64,000 nt of DNA from Thermoleophilia bacterium UBA2241 (GTDB lineage: Bacteria > Actinomycetota > Thermoleophilia > UBA2241). Every line of letters begins with the position of its first letter. Position 1 is the stretch's first letter. This document shows, in pieces, positions 8,148 to 15,167 of the stretch. The notes below the pieces were generated by a model. The model was not told the DNA's origin, did no database searches, and was given only the letters and a program-made list of their open reading frames with translations. The translations under genes were made by a program, and so were the position numbers. Location of the stretch: assembly GCA_002347645.1 (NCBI GenBank), contig DDYF01000004.1, forward strand, positions 1 to 64,000, read 5' to 3'.

Positions 8148-8960
8148 GTGGCCGCCGTCTACCTGACGCCGGCCGGGCACTCGCTCAACGTCTATCTGAC
8201 GCTCACGGGCGTGCTCGTGGGCTTCCTCGTCGGCCTGACCGGGATGGGCGGCGGCGCCCTCATGACCCCCGTCCTCATCCTCCTCTTCGACTTCCGGCCG
8301 ACGCTCGCGATCGGGACCGACATCGCGTACGCGGCCATCACCAAGGTCTTCGGCTCGTGGCGCCACCTGCAGCAGAAGACCGTGGACCTGCCGCTCGCGC
8401 TGTGGCTCGCCCTGGGCAGCGTGCCGGCCGGGCTCCTGGGGGCGACGGCGGTCCATCTGCTGAGCGAACGCGGTCACGCCGTCGACGAGGTCCTCTACCT
8501 GGTCGTCGGCATCGCGCTCGTGGCGGTCGCGGTCATGATGGCGGCGCGCCTGCTCATGAAGCAGCCCGTCGCCACGCGCATGACGAACCTGCCGATGTCC
8601 TGGCGCCGCAAGGCCCTCACGGTCGTCATCGGTGCCACCACCGGCTTCATCATCGGCCTCACCTCGGTCGGCAGCGGCACCCTGCTCGCCATGTTCCTCA
8701 TGCTCCTGTATCCCATCGCCGCCAGCCGCATCGTCGGCACCGACGTGTTCCACGCCACCATCCTGTTGGGAGCGACCGGCCTCGCCCAGCTCGGGTACGG
8801 CAATGTCGACCTCTGGATGGTGGGCTCACTCCTCCTGGGCTCGGTGCCGGGCGTCATCGCGGGTTCGCACCTCACCGTCCGCACGCCCACGCGCGCCCTC
8901 CGAGGCGTCCTCGCCGTGCTGCTCCTCCTGAGCGGGATCGCGATGATCTTCAAGGGATGA
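8148..8960 (+). CDS. TauE/SafE family sulfite/sulfonate exporter
   Basis: About 270 residues with eight or so hydrophobic segments and the two-half architecture of TauE/SafE (DUF81): GFLVGLTGMGGGALMTPVLI in the first half and GFIIGLTSVGSGTLLAMFLM in the second, plus GTDIAYAAITK and GTDVFHATIL. Members export sulfite, sulfoacetate or related sulfonates. Its position just after cysH fits removal of sulfite or a sulfonate product. The start is uncertain. The same frame stays open back to the cysH stop and encodes a Trp-rich membrane-like segment (GWRRLLRFGRWWPALVLW) before 8148, yet it holds no ATG, GTG or TTG there. A GTG at 7985 with GGAGG in front is in another frame and stops at 8015, so a frameshift or assembly error near 8015 is possible. 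Confidence 0.85.
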   Translation: MAAVYLTPAGHSLNVYLTLTGVLVGFLVGLTGMGGGALMTPVLILLFDFRPTLAIGTDIAYAAITKVFGSWRHLQQKTVDLPLALWLALGSVPAGLLGATAVHLLSERGHAVDEVLYLVVGIALVAVAVMMAARLLMKQPVATRMTNLPMSWRRKALTVVIGATTGFIIGLTSVGSGTLLAMFLMLLYPIAASRIVGTDVFHATILLGATGLAQLGYGNVDLWMVGSLLLGSVPGVIAGSHLTVRTPTRALRGVLAVLLLLSGIAMIFKG

Positions 8961-8979
8961 GGGCGGGGAAGGCCGCGTA

Positions 8980-9028
8980 CGGCGGGCGGCATCCGCACCT
9001 TGTCCGGCCGGCGGCATCCCGCCCGCCG
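8980..9028 (+). terminator. Possible terminator after tauE
   Basis: A perfect 10-bp inverted repeat (CGGCGGGCGG at 8980-8989 and CCGCCCGCCG at 9019-9028) with a 29-nt loop, between the tauE stop and the fumarase promoter. There is no T tract, so its role is uncertain. Confidence 0.3.
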
Positions 9029-9029
9029 G

Positions 9030-9058
9030 GTGACGCGGAGTTCCCGCCTTCGTAGACT
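9030..9058 (+). promoter_or_regulatory. Promoter of the fumarase genes
   Basis: GTGACG at 9030-9035 and TAGACT at 9053-9058 with 17-nt spacing, a good match to a housekeeping sigma factor promoter. The fumarase ATG at 9095 follows with GGGAG 7 nt before it. Confidence 0.5.
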
Positions 9059-9094
9059 GTGGACTCCGTCCACCACTCGACCGGGAGCCCGACA

Positions 9095-10021
9095 ATGCCA
9101 TCCTCCTCCGGCGGTCCGCCGGTCTCATCCGACGTGGCGTACGCATCCGTCGAAGAGGCGGCGAAGCAGACCTACATCCGCGCCCTCAAGGTCCTTCCGC
9201 CCGACCTCAAGGAGGCACTCGCCCGGGCGCGTGCCGCCGAGACCGACCCGAGCGGCCGAGGCTTCCTCGACATCATGCTCGAGAACGTCGCGGTGGCGGA
9301 ACGTGACGAGAACCTCGTCTGCCAGGACACCGGGACCGTCGTCTTCTGGCTCGAGGTCGGCGACGAGTGCGCGTTGAACCTCGCACGCGTGTCCGCGGCC
9401 GTGAAGAAGGGCGTCGAGCGCGCCACGCTCGAACACCCCCTGCGCCCCAACGCCGTGCACCCCGTGACGCGCAAGAACACGATGACGAACACGGGCCGGC
9501 ACCTGCCGGCGATGCACTACGAGTTCGTCCCCGGCTCCGCCGGCCTGCCCGCCGACGCCCTCAAGCTGCACTGCCTGCCCAAGGGATCGGGCAGCGAGAA
9601 CATGAGCTTCCTCAAGATGTTCGTCCCGGCCGACGGCGTCAAGGCGGTCAAGCGCTTCGTCCTCGAGTGCATCGTCGAGGCGGGACCCAAGCCCTGCCCG
9701 CCGACGATCGTCGGCGTCGGCTTGGGCGGCACCGCCGACCTGTGCGCGGCGCTGGCCAAGAAGGCGGTGCTGCGGCCGCTCGGCACCCACAACGACGATC
9801 CCGTGGTCGCCGCCCTCGAGGACGAGCTTCTCGGGGCGGCGAACGAGCTTGGGATCGGGCCGATGGGCCTCGGCGGTCGCACCACCGCCCTCGGTGTCAA
9901 CATCGAGTGGGCCCACACGCACATCACCCAGAACCCGGTCACCGTGAACCTGCAGTGCTGGGCGGCGCGCCGCGCGAGCGCCGTCGTCACCCCGGATGGG
10001 GAGGTCACCTATGGCTTCTGA
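9095..10021 (+). CDS. Class I fumarate hydratase, alpha subunit (iron-sulfur)
   Basis: A 308-residue protein equal to the N-terminal [4Fe-4S] half of class I fumarase or L-tartrate dehydratase. The three cluster cysteines are visible: Cys76 in CQDTGT, Cys201 in KPCPPTIVGVGLGG, and Cys288 in VNLQCWAARR. KGSGSENMS near residue 163 is the family substrate/cluster loop. The enzyme hydrates fumarate to malate in the citric acid cycle; related proteins act on tartrate, so substrate is assigned from family only. An in-frame GTG at 9059 abuts the -10 box and is rejected in favour of the ATG at 9095, which has GGGAG upstream. The beta subunit overlaps its 3' end by 11 nt. Confidence 0.9.
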   Translation: MPSSSGGPPVSSDVAYASVEEAAKQTYIRALKVLPPDLKEALARARAAETDPSGRGFLDIMLENVAVAERDENLVCQDTGTVVFWLEVGDECALNLARVSAAVKKGVERATLEHPLRPNAVHPVTRKNTMTNTGRHLPAMHYEFVPGSAGLPADALKLHCLPKGSGSENMSFLKMFVPADGVKAVKRFVLECIVEAGPKPCPPTIVGVGLGGTADLCAALAKKAVLRPLGTHNDDPVVAALEDELLGAANELGIGPMGLGGRTTALGVNIEWAHTHITQNPVTVNLQCWAARRASAVVTPDGEVTYGF

Positions 10022-10634
10022 GCACAAGGGCGAGACGCTGACCGGTGGGACCGAACGGCACCTCAGCTTCCCCATCGCCGACCTCGACGCCCTGCGCGAG
10101 CTGCGCGCCGGCGACCGCCTGCGTATCGACGGCCACGTGATCGGCATCCGCGACGCGACCCAGATCGCGATGTTCGACCGTGGCGAGAAGCCGCGCATGG
10201 ACCTCAGCGGCGCGGTGCTCATCCACACGGCCCCGAACGTCCGCAAGCTCGGTCCGGGGCGGTACGAGAAGGTGTGCATCGGAACGACCACGAGCGCGCG
10301 CATGAACCGGTTCACACGCGGGCTCATGGAGCGGTACGGGGTGCGCGCCATCATCGGCAAGGGCGGCCTGCTCGCCGACTCCCTGCCGGTCCTCGAGGAG
10401 TTCGGCGGCGTCTACCTGGCGATCACCGGCGGGGCAGCAGCGCTCGAGACCACGCAGATCGAGGAGATCGAGGAGGTCGAGTTCGAGGAGCTCTTGCCGG
10501 AGTGTCTGTGGAAGTTCCGCGTGCGCGACTTCGGGCCGCTGGTGGTCGCCATGGACAGTCACGGGACAAGCCTGTACGAGGGCGTGACGGCGAAGGCGCG
10601 CGACAAGCTCGCAGAACTCGTCGCGCGCCTCTGA
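10011..10634 (+). CDS. Class I fumarate hydratase, beta subunit
   Basis: A 207-residue protein equal to the C-terminal domain of class I fumarase. It contains HTAPNVRKLGPGRY, the TTSARMN(R) segment and IGKGGLLADS, which line the substrate pocket in the family, and ends with VVAMDSHGTSLYE. GGGGAGG lies 6 nt before the ATG at 10011, which overlaps the alpha-subunit stop, so the two chains are likely made in equal amount and assemble as an alpha-beta complex. The pair sits between sulfite genes and comA. Fumarase in this position may simply serve central metabolism; a role on a sulfonate is only speculation. Confidence 0.9.
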   Translation: MASEHKGETLTGGTERHLSFPIADLDALRELRAGDRLRIDGHVIGIRDATQIAMFDRGEKPRMDLSGAVLIHTAPNVRKLGPGRYEKVCIGTTTSARMNRFTRGLMERYGVRAIIGKGGLLADSLPVLEEFGGVYLAITGGAAALETTQIEEIEEVEFEELLPECLWKFRVRDFGPLVVAMDSHGTSLYEGVTAKARDKLAELVARL

Positions 10635-10706
10635 GGCGCCGTCCAAGCACCGCAGGGTACCTCTGGCGGCGGCCGACCCTGCGGACGCCGCCGCCGAAGG
10701 CTCTGC

Positions 10707-10712
10707 TAGGAT
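10707..10712 (+). promoter_or_regulatory. -10 box of comA
   Basis: TAGGAT, about 46 nt upstream of the comA ATG at 10759; GGGAG at 10747-10751 is the ribosome binding site. This gives comA its own promoter in addition to possible read-through from the fumarase genes. Confidence 0.4.
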
Positions 10713-10758
10713 GGCGGCGAATGTGACGGCCACCGCGCCGCGTCACGGGAGACTGCCT

Positions 10759-11511
10759 ATGATCGACTTCCTCGCGCTCCCCGAGCGCACGACGAAACCG
10801 CGCGAGAGCGGCATTACCCACGCCCTCGACAAGGGGTACAGCCTCGACCAGGTGCGCGACTTCCTCGAGGTCGCCAAGGGCTACGTCGACATCGTCAAGC
10901 TCGGCTGGGGCACCGCCGTCGTCACCCCCCGCCTCAAGGAGAAGATCGACCTCTATCAGAGTAACGGCGTGCCGGTCTGCTTCGGCGGGACGCTCTTCGA
11001 GGTCTGCCTTCGCCAGAACAGGCTCGACGAGTACGTGCGCCTCGTCCACGACCTCGGCATGGACCTCATCGAGGTCTCGGACGGCACCGTCGCGATGGAT
11101 GAGCGCGAGAAGATCGGCATCCTCCGGCGGCTCTCGAAGGAGTTCAGGGTGCTGAGCGAGGTCGGCAGCAAAGACGCCGAGGTCGTGATCGCGCCGTACA
11201 AGTGGGTCGAGAGCATCAAGCGCGAACTCGACGCCGGGGCGTGGAAGGTCGTCACCGAGGGTCGCGAGTCGGGCACGGTGGGCATCTACCAGCCCGGCGG
11301 CGAGGTCAAGGAGGGCCTGCTGGAGGAGATCGCCAGGGCGGTCAACGCGCGGGACCTCCTTTTCGAGGCGCCGGTCAAGAGCCAGCAGGTGTGGTTCATC
11401 CGGCAGTTCGGCGCCAACGTGAACCTGGGCAACATCCCTCCGGAGGAGGTCGTCTCCGTCGAGACGCTGCGCCTTGGGGTGCGCGGCGACACGCTGCTCA
11501 CCTTCCACTGA
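10759..11511 (+). CDS. comA: Phosphosulfolactate synthase
   Basis: A 250-residue protein of the ComA family, which adds sulfite to phosphoenolpyruvate to make (R)-2-phospho-3-sulfolactate. Family features: the N-terminal RTTKPRESGITHALDKG segment, VDIVKLGWGT near residue 45, a GTLFEVCLRQNRLDEY stretch, IEVSDGT, LSEVGSKD and WKVVTEGRESGTVGIY, in the order expected for this TIM-barrel enzyme. Length is typical. In methanogens the reaction starts coenzyme M synthesis; in Bacillus relatives it makes spore sulfolactate. The nearby APS reductase supplies sulfite and the downstream phosphatase could remove the phosphate. An earlier in-frame ATG at 10711 overlaps the -10 box and is rejected. Confidence 0.92.
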   Translation: MIDFLALPERTTKPRESGITHALDKGYSLDQVRDFLEVAKGYVDIVKLGWGTAVVTPRLKEKIDLYQSNGVPVCFGGTLFEVCLRQNRLDEYVRLVHDLGMDLIEVSDGTVAMDEREKIGILRRLSKEFRVLSEVGSKDAEVVIAPYKWVESIKRELDAGAWKVVTEGRESGTVGIYQPGGEVKEGLLEEIARAVNARDLLFEAPVKSQQVWFIRQFGANVNLGNIPPEEVVSVETLRLGVRGDTLLTFH

Positions 11512-11526
11512 GCGCGACGCCACGAG

Positions 11527-11545
11527 CCCGGCGCTGGGCGCCGGG
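11527..11545 (+). terminator. Hairpin after comA
   Basis: CCCGGCGC and GCGCCGGG form an 8-bp stem with a TGG loop, 15 nt after the comA stop. No T tract follows. It probably ends or attenuates the comA message before the separately promoted phosphatase gene. Confidence 0.4.
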
Positions 11546-11589
11546 CGATGGCGCGGCCACGCGGAACGCCCGTCTTGGCAAGGCCACCG

Positions 11590-11619
11590 TTGTCCACGCC
11601 GGCGCCGAGGTCGTATCCT
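11590..11619 (+). promoter_or_regulatory. Promoter of the histidine phosphatase gene (leaderless)
   Basis: TTGTCC at 11590-11595, an 18-nt spacer, and TATCCT at 11614-11619. The GTG start lies 6 nt downstream with no Shine-Dalgarno sequence. Confidence 0.5.
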
Positions 11620-11625
11620 GACCGG

Positions 11626-12315
11626 GTGATCCTGCTCCTCCGTCACGGCCAGACCGACTGGAACCTCGAGCCCGCACGGTGTCAAGGCTGGGCCGGCGTG
11701 CCGCTCAACGAGACCGGCCGCGCCCAGGCGCGCGACCAGGGTCGCGCGCTGCGCGGGCGCGGCCTGGAGCTCATCGTCAGCAGCCACCTCGCCCGGGCGC
11801 ACGAGACCGCGGAGCTGGTGCGCGACAGTCTGCTCGAGGAGAGTGCGGGGGACGTCGTCCCGGCGGGCGCGGCGGGGACGAAGACCGGCCCGCAGCCGCA
11901 AGACCCCCTGCCGCTCGTCGTCGACCCGCGGCTCGCGGAGACCGACCGCGGCGGGTGGGAGGGGCGGCCCTTCGCCGAGATCGTCGCCGCCGAGCCCGAC
12001 GCCTGGCGGCACTACCGCGAGCACCCCGGGACCTTCCGCTTTCCGGGCGGCGAGAGCCTCGCCGAGCAGCAGCTTCGGGTGCTCGCCTGCCTGCGCGACG
12101 TGGCGCTCGACGGGCGCCGTGCCCTCCTTGTCACCCACGGCGGCAGCATCCGTCTGGCCCGGTCCTTCCTCGGTGGCCGCGGCATGAATGCCTTCGATCA
12201 GGACGAGGCCCACAACGGCGCCCTCGCAGAGGTCGACCCGGCCGGCCTTGCCGAGCGTATCGAGCGCTTCCTTCTGGAAACCGCCCAGGTCCGGGACGCG
12301 AGGGTCGGGGAATGA
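11626..12315 (+). CDS. Histidine phosphatase family protein (phosphoglycerate mutase-like)
   Basis: A 229-residue member of the histidine phosphatase superfamily. LLRHGQTDWN near residue 4 holds the phospho-accepting histidine; ETDRGGWEG is the third conserved block, and LLVTHGGSIRLA carries the second catalytic histidine. Members remove phosphate from sugar phosphates, phosphoserine, cobalamin precursors and others. No ComB-type phosphosulfolactate phosphatase is seen here, so this enzyme could fill that step beside ComA, but that is inferred from position only. The GTG at 11626 fits both the family N terminus (which begins right at the RHG motif) and the leaderless promoter. It overlaps the next gene by ATGA. 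Confidence 0.85.
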   Translation: MILLLRHGQTDWNLEPARCQGWAGVPLNETGRAQARDQGRALRGRGLELIVSSHLARAHETAELVRDSLLEESAGDVVPAGAAGTKTGPQPQDPLPLVVDPRLAETDRGGWEGRPFAEIVAAEPDAWRHYREHPGTFRFPGGESLAEQQLRVLACLRDVALDGRRALLVTHGGSIRLARSFLGGRGMNAFDQDEAHNGALAEVDPAGLAERIERFLLETAQVRDARVGE

Positions 12316-12746
12316 GTCCGCTGTTCCGGAAGAAGCTCGCGCAACGCGGCGTCGTCGTGCTCGGCGCGCCGATGGAGTCGGAGTCGCTCCGTGAGGGCGT
12401 GAACCTGATGCCCGCGGCATTGCGTGACGCCGGCGTGCGGCGTAACGGCCCTTCCCAGGTCGGGCGGATCGCCGCCGAAGCCCTGGCCGGCGATCCCGGC
12501 CAGTACTGGCTGCACGTCGACCTCGACGTCCTGTCGCCCGCGGTGATGCCGGCGGTCGACGACCTCCTCCCCGGGGGTCTCGACTGGGACGAGCTGACAG
12601 GCCTGCTGCGGCCGCTGGTGCAGCACCCGGCGCTGCTCGGCATGGACGTGACGATCTACAACCCGGCCAAGGACCCGGGGCGCACGCTGGAGCCGCGGAT
12701 CGTGCGCCTGCTGGCCGACGTCCTGGGGACGGACCCGACGGCCTGA
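12312..12746 (+). CDS. Internally deleted arginase-family protein (probable relic)
   Basis: A 144-residue ORF that keeps both ends of an arginase/agmatinase but lacks the middle. The N terminus (VVVLGAPMESESLREGVNLMPAALRDAGV) matches the first arginase strand and the GxxxxPxxLRxAG element. The C-terminal half (HVDLDVLSPAVMPAVDDLLPGGLDWDELTGLL ... IYNPAKDPGRTLEPRIVRLL) matches the DxD metal site and the last helices. The segments carrying GGDHS and DAHxD, needed for the two-manganese centre, are absent; roughly 150 residues seem missing without loss of frame. It should not work as a ureohydrolase. Its ATG overlaps the phosphatase stop, so it is still in an operon. It may be a decaying gene or a repurposed protein. 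Confidence 0.65.
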   Translation: MSPLFRKKLAQRGVVVLGAPMESESLREGVNLMPAALRDAGVRRNGPSQVGRIAAEALAGDPGQYWLHVDLDVLSPAVMPAVDDLLPGGLDWDELTGLLRPLVQHPALLGMDVTIYNPAKDPGRTLEPRIVRLLADVLGTDPTA

Positions 12747-12749
12747 AGC

Positions 12750-13679
12750 TCAGCGCTGCGGCGCGAGGTGCAGCTCGTCGAGCACCCAGCGGCGCACCTC
12801 GGGGTCGCGCGGCAGACACGCCGTGAAGGCGAAGGCCCGTGCCGACTCCAGCAGGGCGCGGCGGCCGTCGATGCGCACCTCGACCCACCCCGACCAGCGG
12901 CCCAGACGTCCCGAGGTCCACGTCGCCGTGTAGTCGTGGGCGGCGCCCGGGGCGAGAGCGATGACGCCGCGCGCGACGAGGTCGTGCGCCTCGCCGGCGG
13001 CGTCGCGGACGGCGAGGCGCACGTCCTCGACCTCGATCGTCGCGGTACCGGCGTTCACGACAGTGAAGCGTACCGTGACCTCTTCGCCCACGACATGCGG
13101 GCCGGCCGACACCTTCACCCCCCTGTCGAGGGCCAGCAAGCCCGCCGCCTCCAGCGGGGGCCCGCCGCCGACCCAGCGGGTGTCGAGCGGGTCGCCGCCG
13201 AGCCGTTCCATGAACAACGTGACGTTCGCGAGCCAATTCGCGGTTCCGTCGGGGCAGTAGCGCGGTCCGATGTCGAAGGCGGAGTAGAGGCCGCTGCCGT
13301 AGTAGAGGTCGCCGGCGATACCCTCCGCGACGGCGGCGATCGCCTCGGCCCACGTCCCGAAGTCCGCCTCCGGCCACGTCGGCGCGTAGAACCAGTTGAA
13401 CGCGTTGTACGTGGCCTGATCGCCGGCCGCTGAGTAGAGGTACAACCCGAAGCTCGACTCGGCCCCGGCCACGGCGACGAGGAACGCCGGGTCGACGCCG
13501 TGCTCGGCGCCCTCGGCGACGAACGTGGCGCCGCTGCCCGCCATGGGCGAGCCTTGCGCGGAGAGGAACGCGTCGATGGCGGCGGCGTCGAGGCTCGACG
13601 AAGCGGACGCCGGCGTCGCCGCGGCGAGCCCTGCCGCCGCCGCGGCGACGAGCACCCACAGAACGATCTTGGCTCTCAC
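12750..13679 (-). CDS. Secreted glucosaminidase/lysozyme-like protein
   Basis: A 309-residue exported protein. Residues 1-27 form a signal peptide (basic start, Ala/Val-rich core, ASA end). Residues about 35-165 resemble a bacterial N-acetylglucosaminidase or lysozyme-like domain: AIDAFLSAQGSPMAGSGATFVAEGAEHGVDPAFLVAVAGAESSFG, with the glutamate of AESSFG as the likely catalytic acid, then NAFNWFY and a YCPDGTANWLANV tail. Residues about 185-290 look like an Ig-type beta-sandwich (VSAGPHVVGEEVTVRFTVVNAGTATIEVEDV). It probably cuts peptidoglycan glycan chains outside the membrane. GTG start with GGAGGGAG upstream. It is convergent with the arginase relic, 3 nt apart, and shares a divergent promoter region with the next gene. 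Confidence 0.75.
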   Translation of the reverse strand: MRAKIVLWVLVAAAAAGLAAATPASASSSLDAAAIDAFLSAQGSPMAGSGATFVAEGAEHGVDPAFLVAVAGAESSFGLYLYSAAGDQATYNAFNWFYAPTWPEADFGTWAEAIAAVAEGIAGDLYYGSGLYSAFDIGPRYCPDGTANWLANVTLFMERLGGDPLDTRWVGGGPPLEAAGLLALDRGVKVSAGPHVVGEEVTVRFTVVNAGTATIEVEDVRLAVRDAAGEAHDLVARGVIALAPGAAHDYTATWTSGRLGRWSGWVEVRIDGRRALLESARAFAFTACLPRDPEVRRWVLDELHLAPQR

Positions 13680-13752
13680 TCCGACTCCCTCCGGCGACGA
13701 GGTACCGGGGACGCTGCGTTCTCTTCCGACTTCCGTCTGCCGAGGGTATCTC

Positions 13753-13760
13753 AGTATAGT
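13753..13760. promoter_or_regulatory. Overlapping divergent -10 boxes
   Basis: The 8-nt stretch AGTATAGT contains TATAGT (13755-13760) reading right toward the Rossmann-protein gene and TATACT (13758-13753, minus strand) reading left toward the secreted glucosaminidase. The two core promoters share four bases, so the polymerases would exclude each other. Confidence 0.5.
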
Positions 13761-13798
13761 CAGAGCATCATCCCGGCCGCCGAGCAGGAGGACGCCCT

Positions 13799-14938
13799 GT
13801 GACCGAAGTGAGAGACGCCCCAGGCGAGAGCGAGGTGCGGTTCGCCTGCGACGAGCGGTTTCCCTGGCGACGCACGCTGCGCCTGATCGACCGTGCGATC
13901 GCGACGCATCGCCTCGACCTGACCGGCCTGCGGGTGCTCACCGAGGCGGGGGTCGGGTACCGCCGGCTGACGCCGGTCCTCGCCGCCCTCGCCGGCGCGG
14001 CCGAGGTCTACGCCGTGGGGCGCGACAGCGTGACCTCCTCGCGCCGCGACGCCGAGAGGCAGACCGGTTGGCTCGCCTCCGTCGCGGGCGTGCAGGACCG
14101 CGTCCGCTTGTTCCCCACACGCCTGCAGGCGCCGCTGCACACCGTCGACATCGTCACCGACCTCCCGGGAGTGCGGCCCATCGACGAGTCGATCGTGCGC
14201 AACCTGACCGCGGGGGCAGTCGTGACCCTCATGCGCGGCACGGCTGCGTGGCGCAGCCCCGACGTCGACGTCGGGTCCTGCCGCCGCGCCGGCATCCCCG
14301 TCGCCGGCCTGGACGAGGACGCCGTCGGCCTCTATCGCTGGACGGCGCTGACTGCAGTGCACGCCCTCCTCGGGCTGGGGATCGAGATCGCCGGCTCCAC
14401 GCTGGCGGTGGCCGGCGACGGACCCGCGTACGGTCACGTGGCACGCGCCCTGGCGCAGTTGGGGGCGCGTGTGTTCGTCGTCACGCCAGACAACGCCGGC
14501 CGTGTCGCGCTGTGCGGCGGCGAGAGGATCGGCCGGGACCTCGGCGACGCGGCCGCGCGCTCGCGACTGACGGAGGCCGACGCCCTGCTCGCATGCCCGG
14601 CCGACCCCACACGGCGCGTGATCGGGCCAGGCGCCGAGATCGACGCGAGGGCTCTCGCCGAGCTGGCGCCGCACCTCGCCGTCCTCTGCCTGGCGGGCGA
14701 GGTCGACGCGCGCGGCCTGGCCGCCGCCGCCTTGACCACCTGGCCGGTGGAGGGCCCCGCCGCGTCCTTCGACCTCCTGCCTCAGGCCGTCGTCGGGCTC
14801 CACACGGCGGGCCTCAAGGTCGGCGATGTGATGGCCCGCGCCCGCCAGCGCGGCTCATCGCCGCCCGTGGCGGAGGAGCTGGCCGCCGCCGAAGCGCACG
14901 CCGAGCTCCTGCCAAAGGACGTGAAGCCGCGCCGCTGA
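13799..14938 (+). CDS. Rossmann-fold NAD(P)-binding protein of unknown function
   Basis: A 379-residue protein that I do not recognise as a named enzyme. Two similar halves are visible: residues about 38-150 (GLRVLTEAGVGYRRLTPVLAALAGAAEVYAVGRDS) and residues about 190-330 (IEIAGSTLAVAGDGPAYGHVARALAQLGARVFVVTPD), the second with a GxGxxG-like turn and the layout of dehydrogenase or S-adenosylhomocysteinase NAD domains. No catalytic residues can be named. GTG start with AGGAGG 7 nt upstream. It opens the surface-glycan region and is divergently promoted from a wall hydrolase. A nucleotide-sugar or polyol dehydrogenase role is a guess. Confidence 0.6.
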   Translation: MTEVRDAPGESEVRFACDERFPWRRTLRLIDRAIATHRLDLTGLRVLTEAGVGYRRLTPVLAALAGAAEVYAVGRDSVTSSRRDAERQTGWLASVAGVQDRVRLFPTRLQAPLHTVDIVTDLPGVRPIDESIVRNLTAGAVVTLMRGTAAWRSPDVDVGSCRRAGIPVAGLDEDAVGLYRWTALTAVHALLGLGIEIAGSTLAVAGDGPAYGHVARALAQLGARVFVVTPDNAGRVALCGGERIGRDLGDAAARSRLTEADALLACPADPTRRVIGPGAEIDARALAELAPHLAVLCLAGEVDARGLAAAALTTWPVEGPAASFDLLPQAVVGLHTAGLKVGDVMARARQRGSSPPVAEELAAAEAHAELLPKDVKPRR

Positions 14939-15042
14939 GGGGCACGCGGCGCGGGCACGGCACGACACCGAGCAGGCGCGGCGAACGGCGTGGCGCTGAA
15001 GGGTGCCGCGCAGCCGCCGCGCCGGCAGGCTGCGTACGTGGC

Positions 15043-15083
15043 GCGGGCCCGGTGGTAGACTGACCGTCGTCCTACGGGCCCGC
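15043..15083 (+). promoter_or_regulatory. Promoter flanked by inverted repeats
   Basis: TAGACT at 15056-15061 lies between GCGGGCCC (15043-15050) and GGGCCCGC (15076-15083), perfect reverse complements. The arrangement could bind a dimeric regulator across the core promoter, or form a hairpin. The 229-bp gap before the acyltransferase holds nothing else recognisable. Confidence 0.35.
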
Positions 15084-15167
15084 GACCACCCGGGCGTCTG
15101 CTTGCCACCGTGGTCGAGCTGACGGGCGAGGTTCCGGGGCGCGTGCGACGAACGTGGACCCACCGCC

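Noticed and set aside
9095..10634. Fumarase genes as part of a bacterial coenzyme M pathway
   Set aside because: The known bacterial route uses an aspartase/fumarase-superfamily (class II) enzyme; these are class I iron-sulfur subunits, so the link is by position only.
10707..10726. ATG-TGA start-stop placed 8 nt after the TAGGAT box upstream of comA
   Set aside because: Could be a minimal upstream ORF on a leaderless message, but two codons carry too little information and comA has its own GGGAG site; chance is likely.
10423..13659. 1078-codon minus-strand ORF across comA and the phosphatase
   Set aside because: Overlaps several well-supported genes on both strands and has no recognisable domain; open only because of GC-rich codon structure.
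13525..15063. Long plus-strand ORF overlapping the Rossmann-protein gene
   Set aside because: Translation is Arg/Pro-rich low complexity, while the other frame gives a coherent two-domain protein with a good ribosome binding site.
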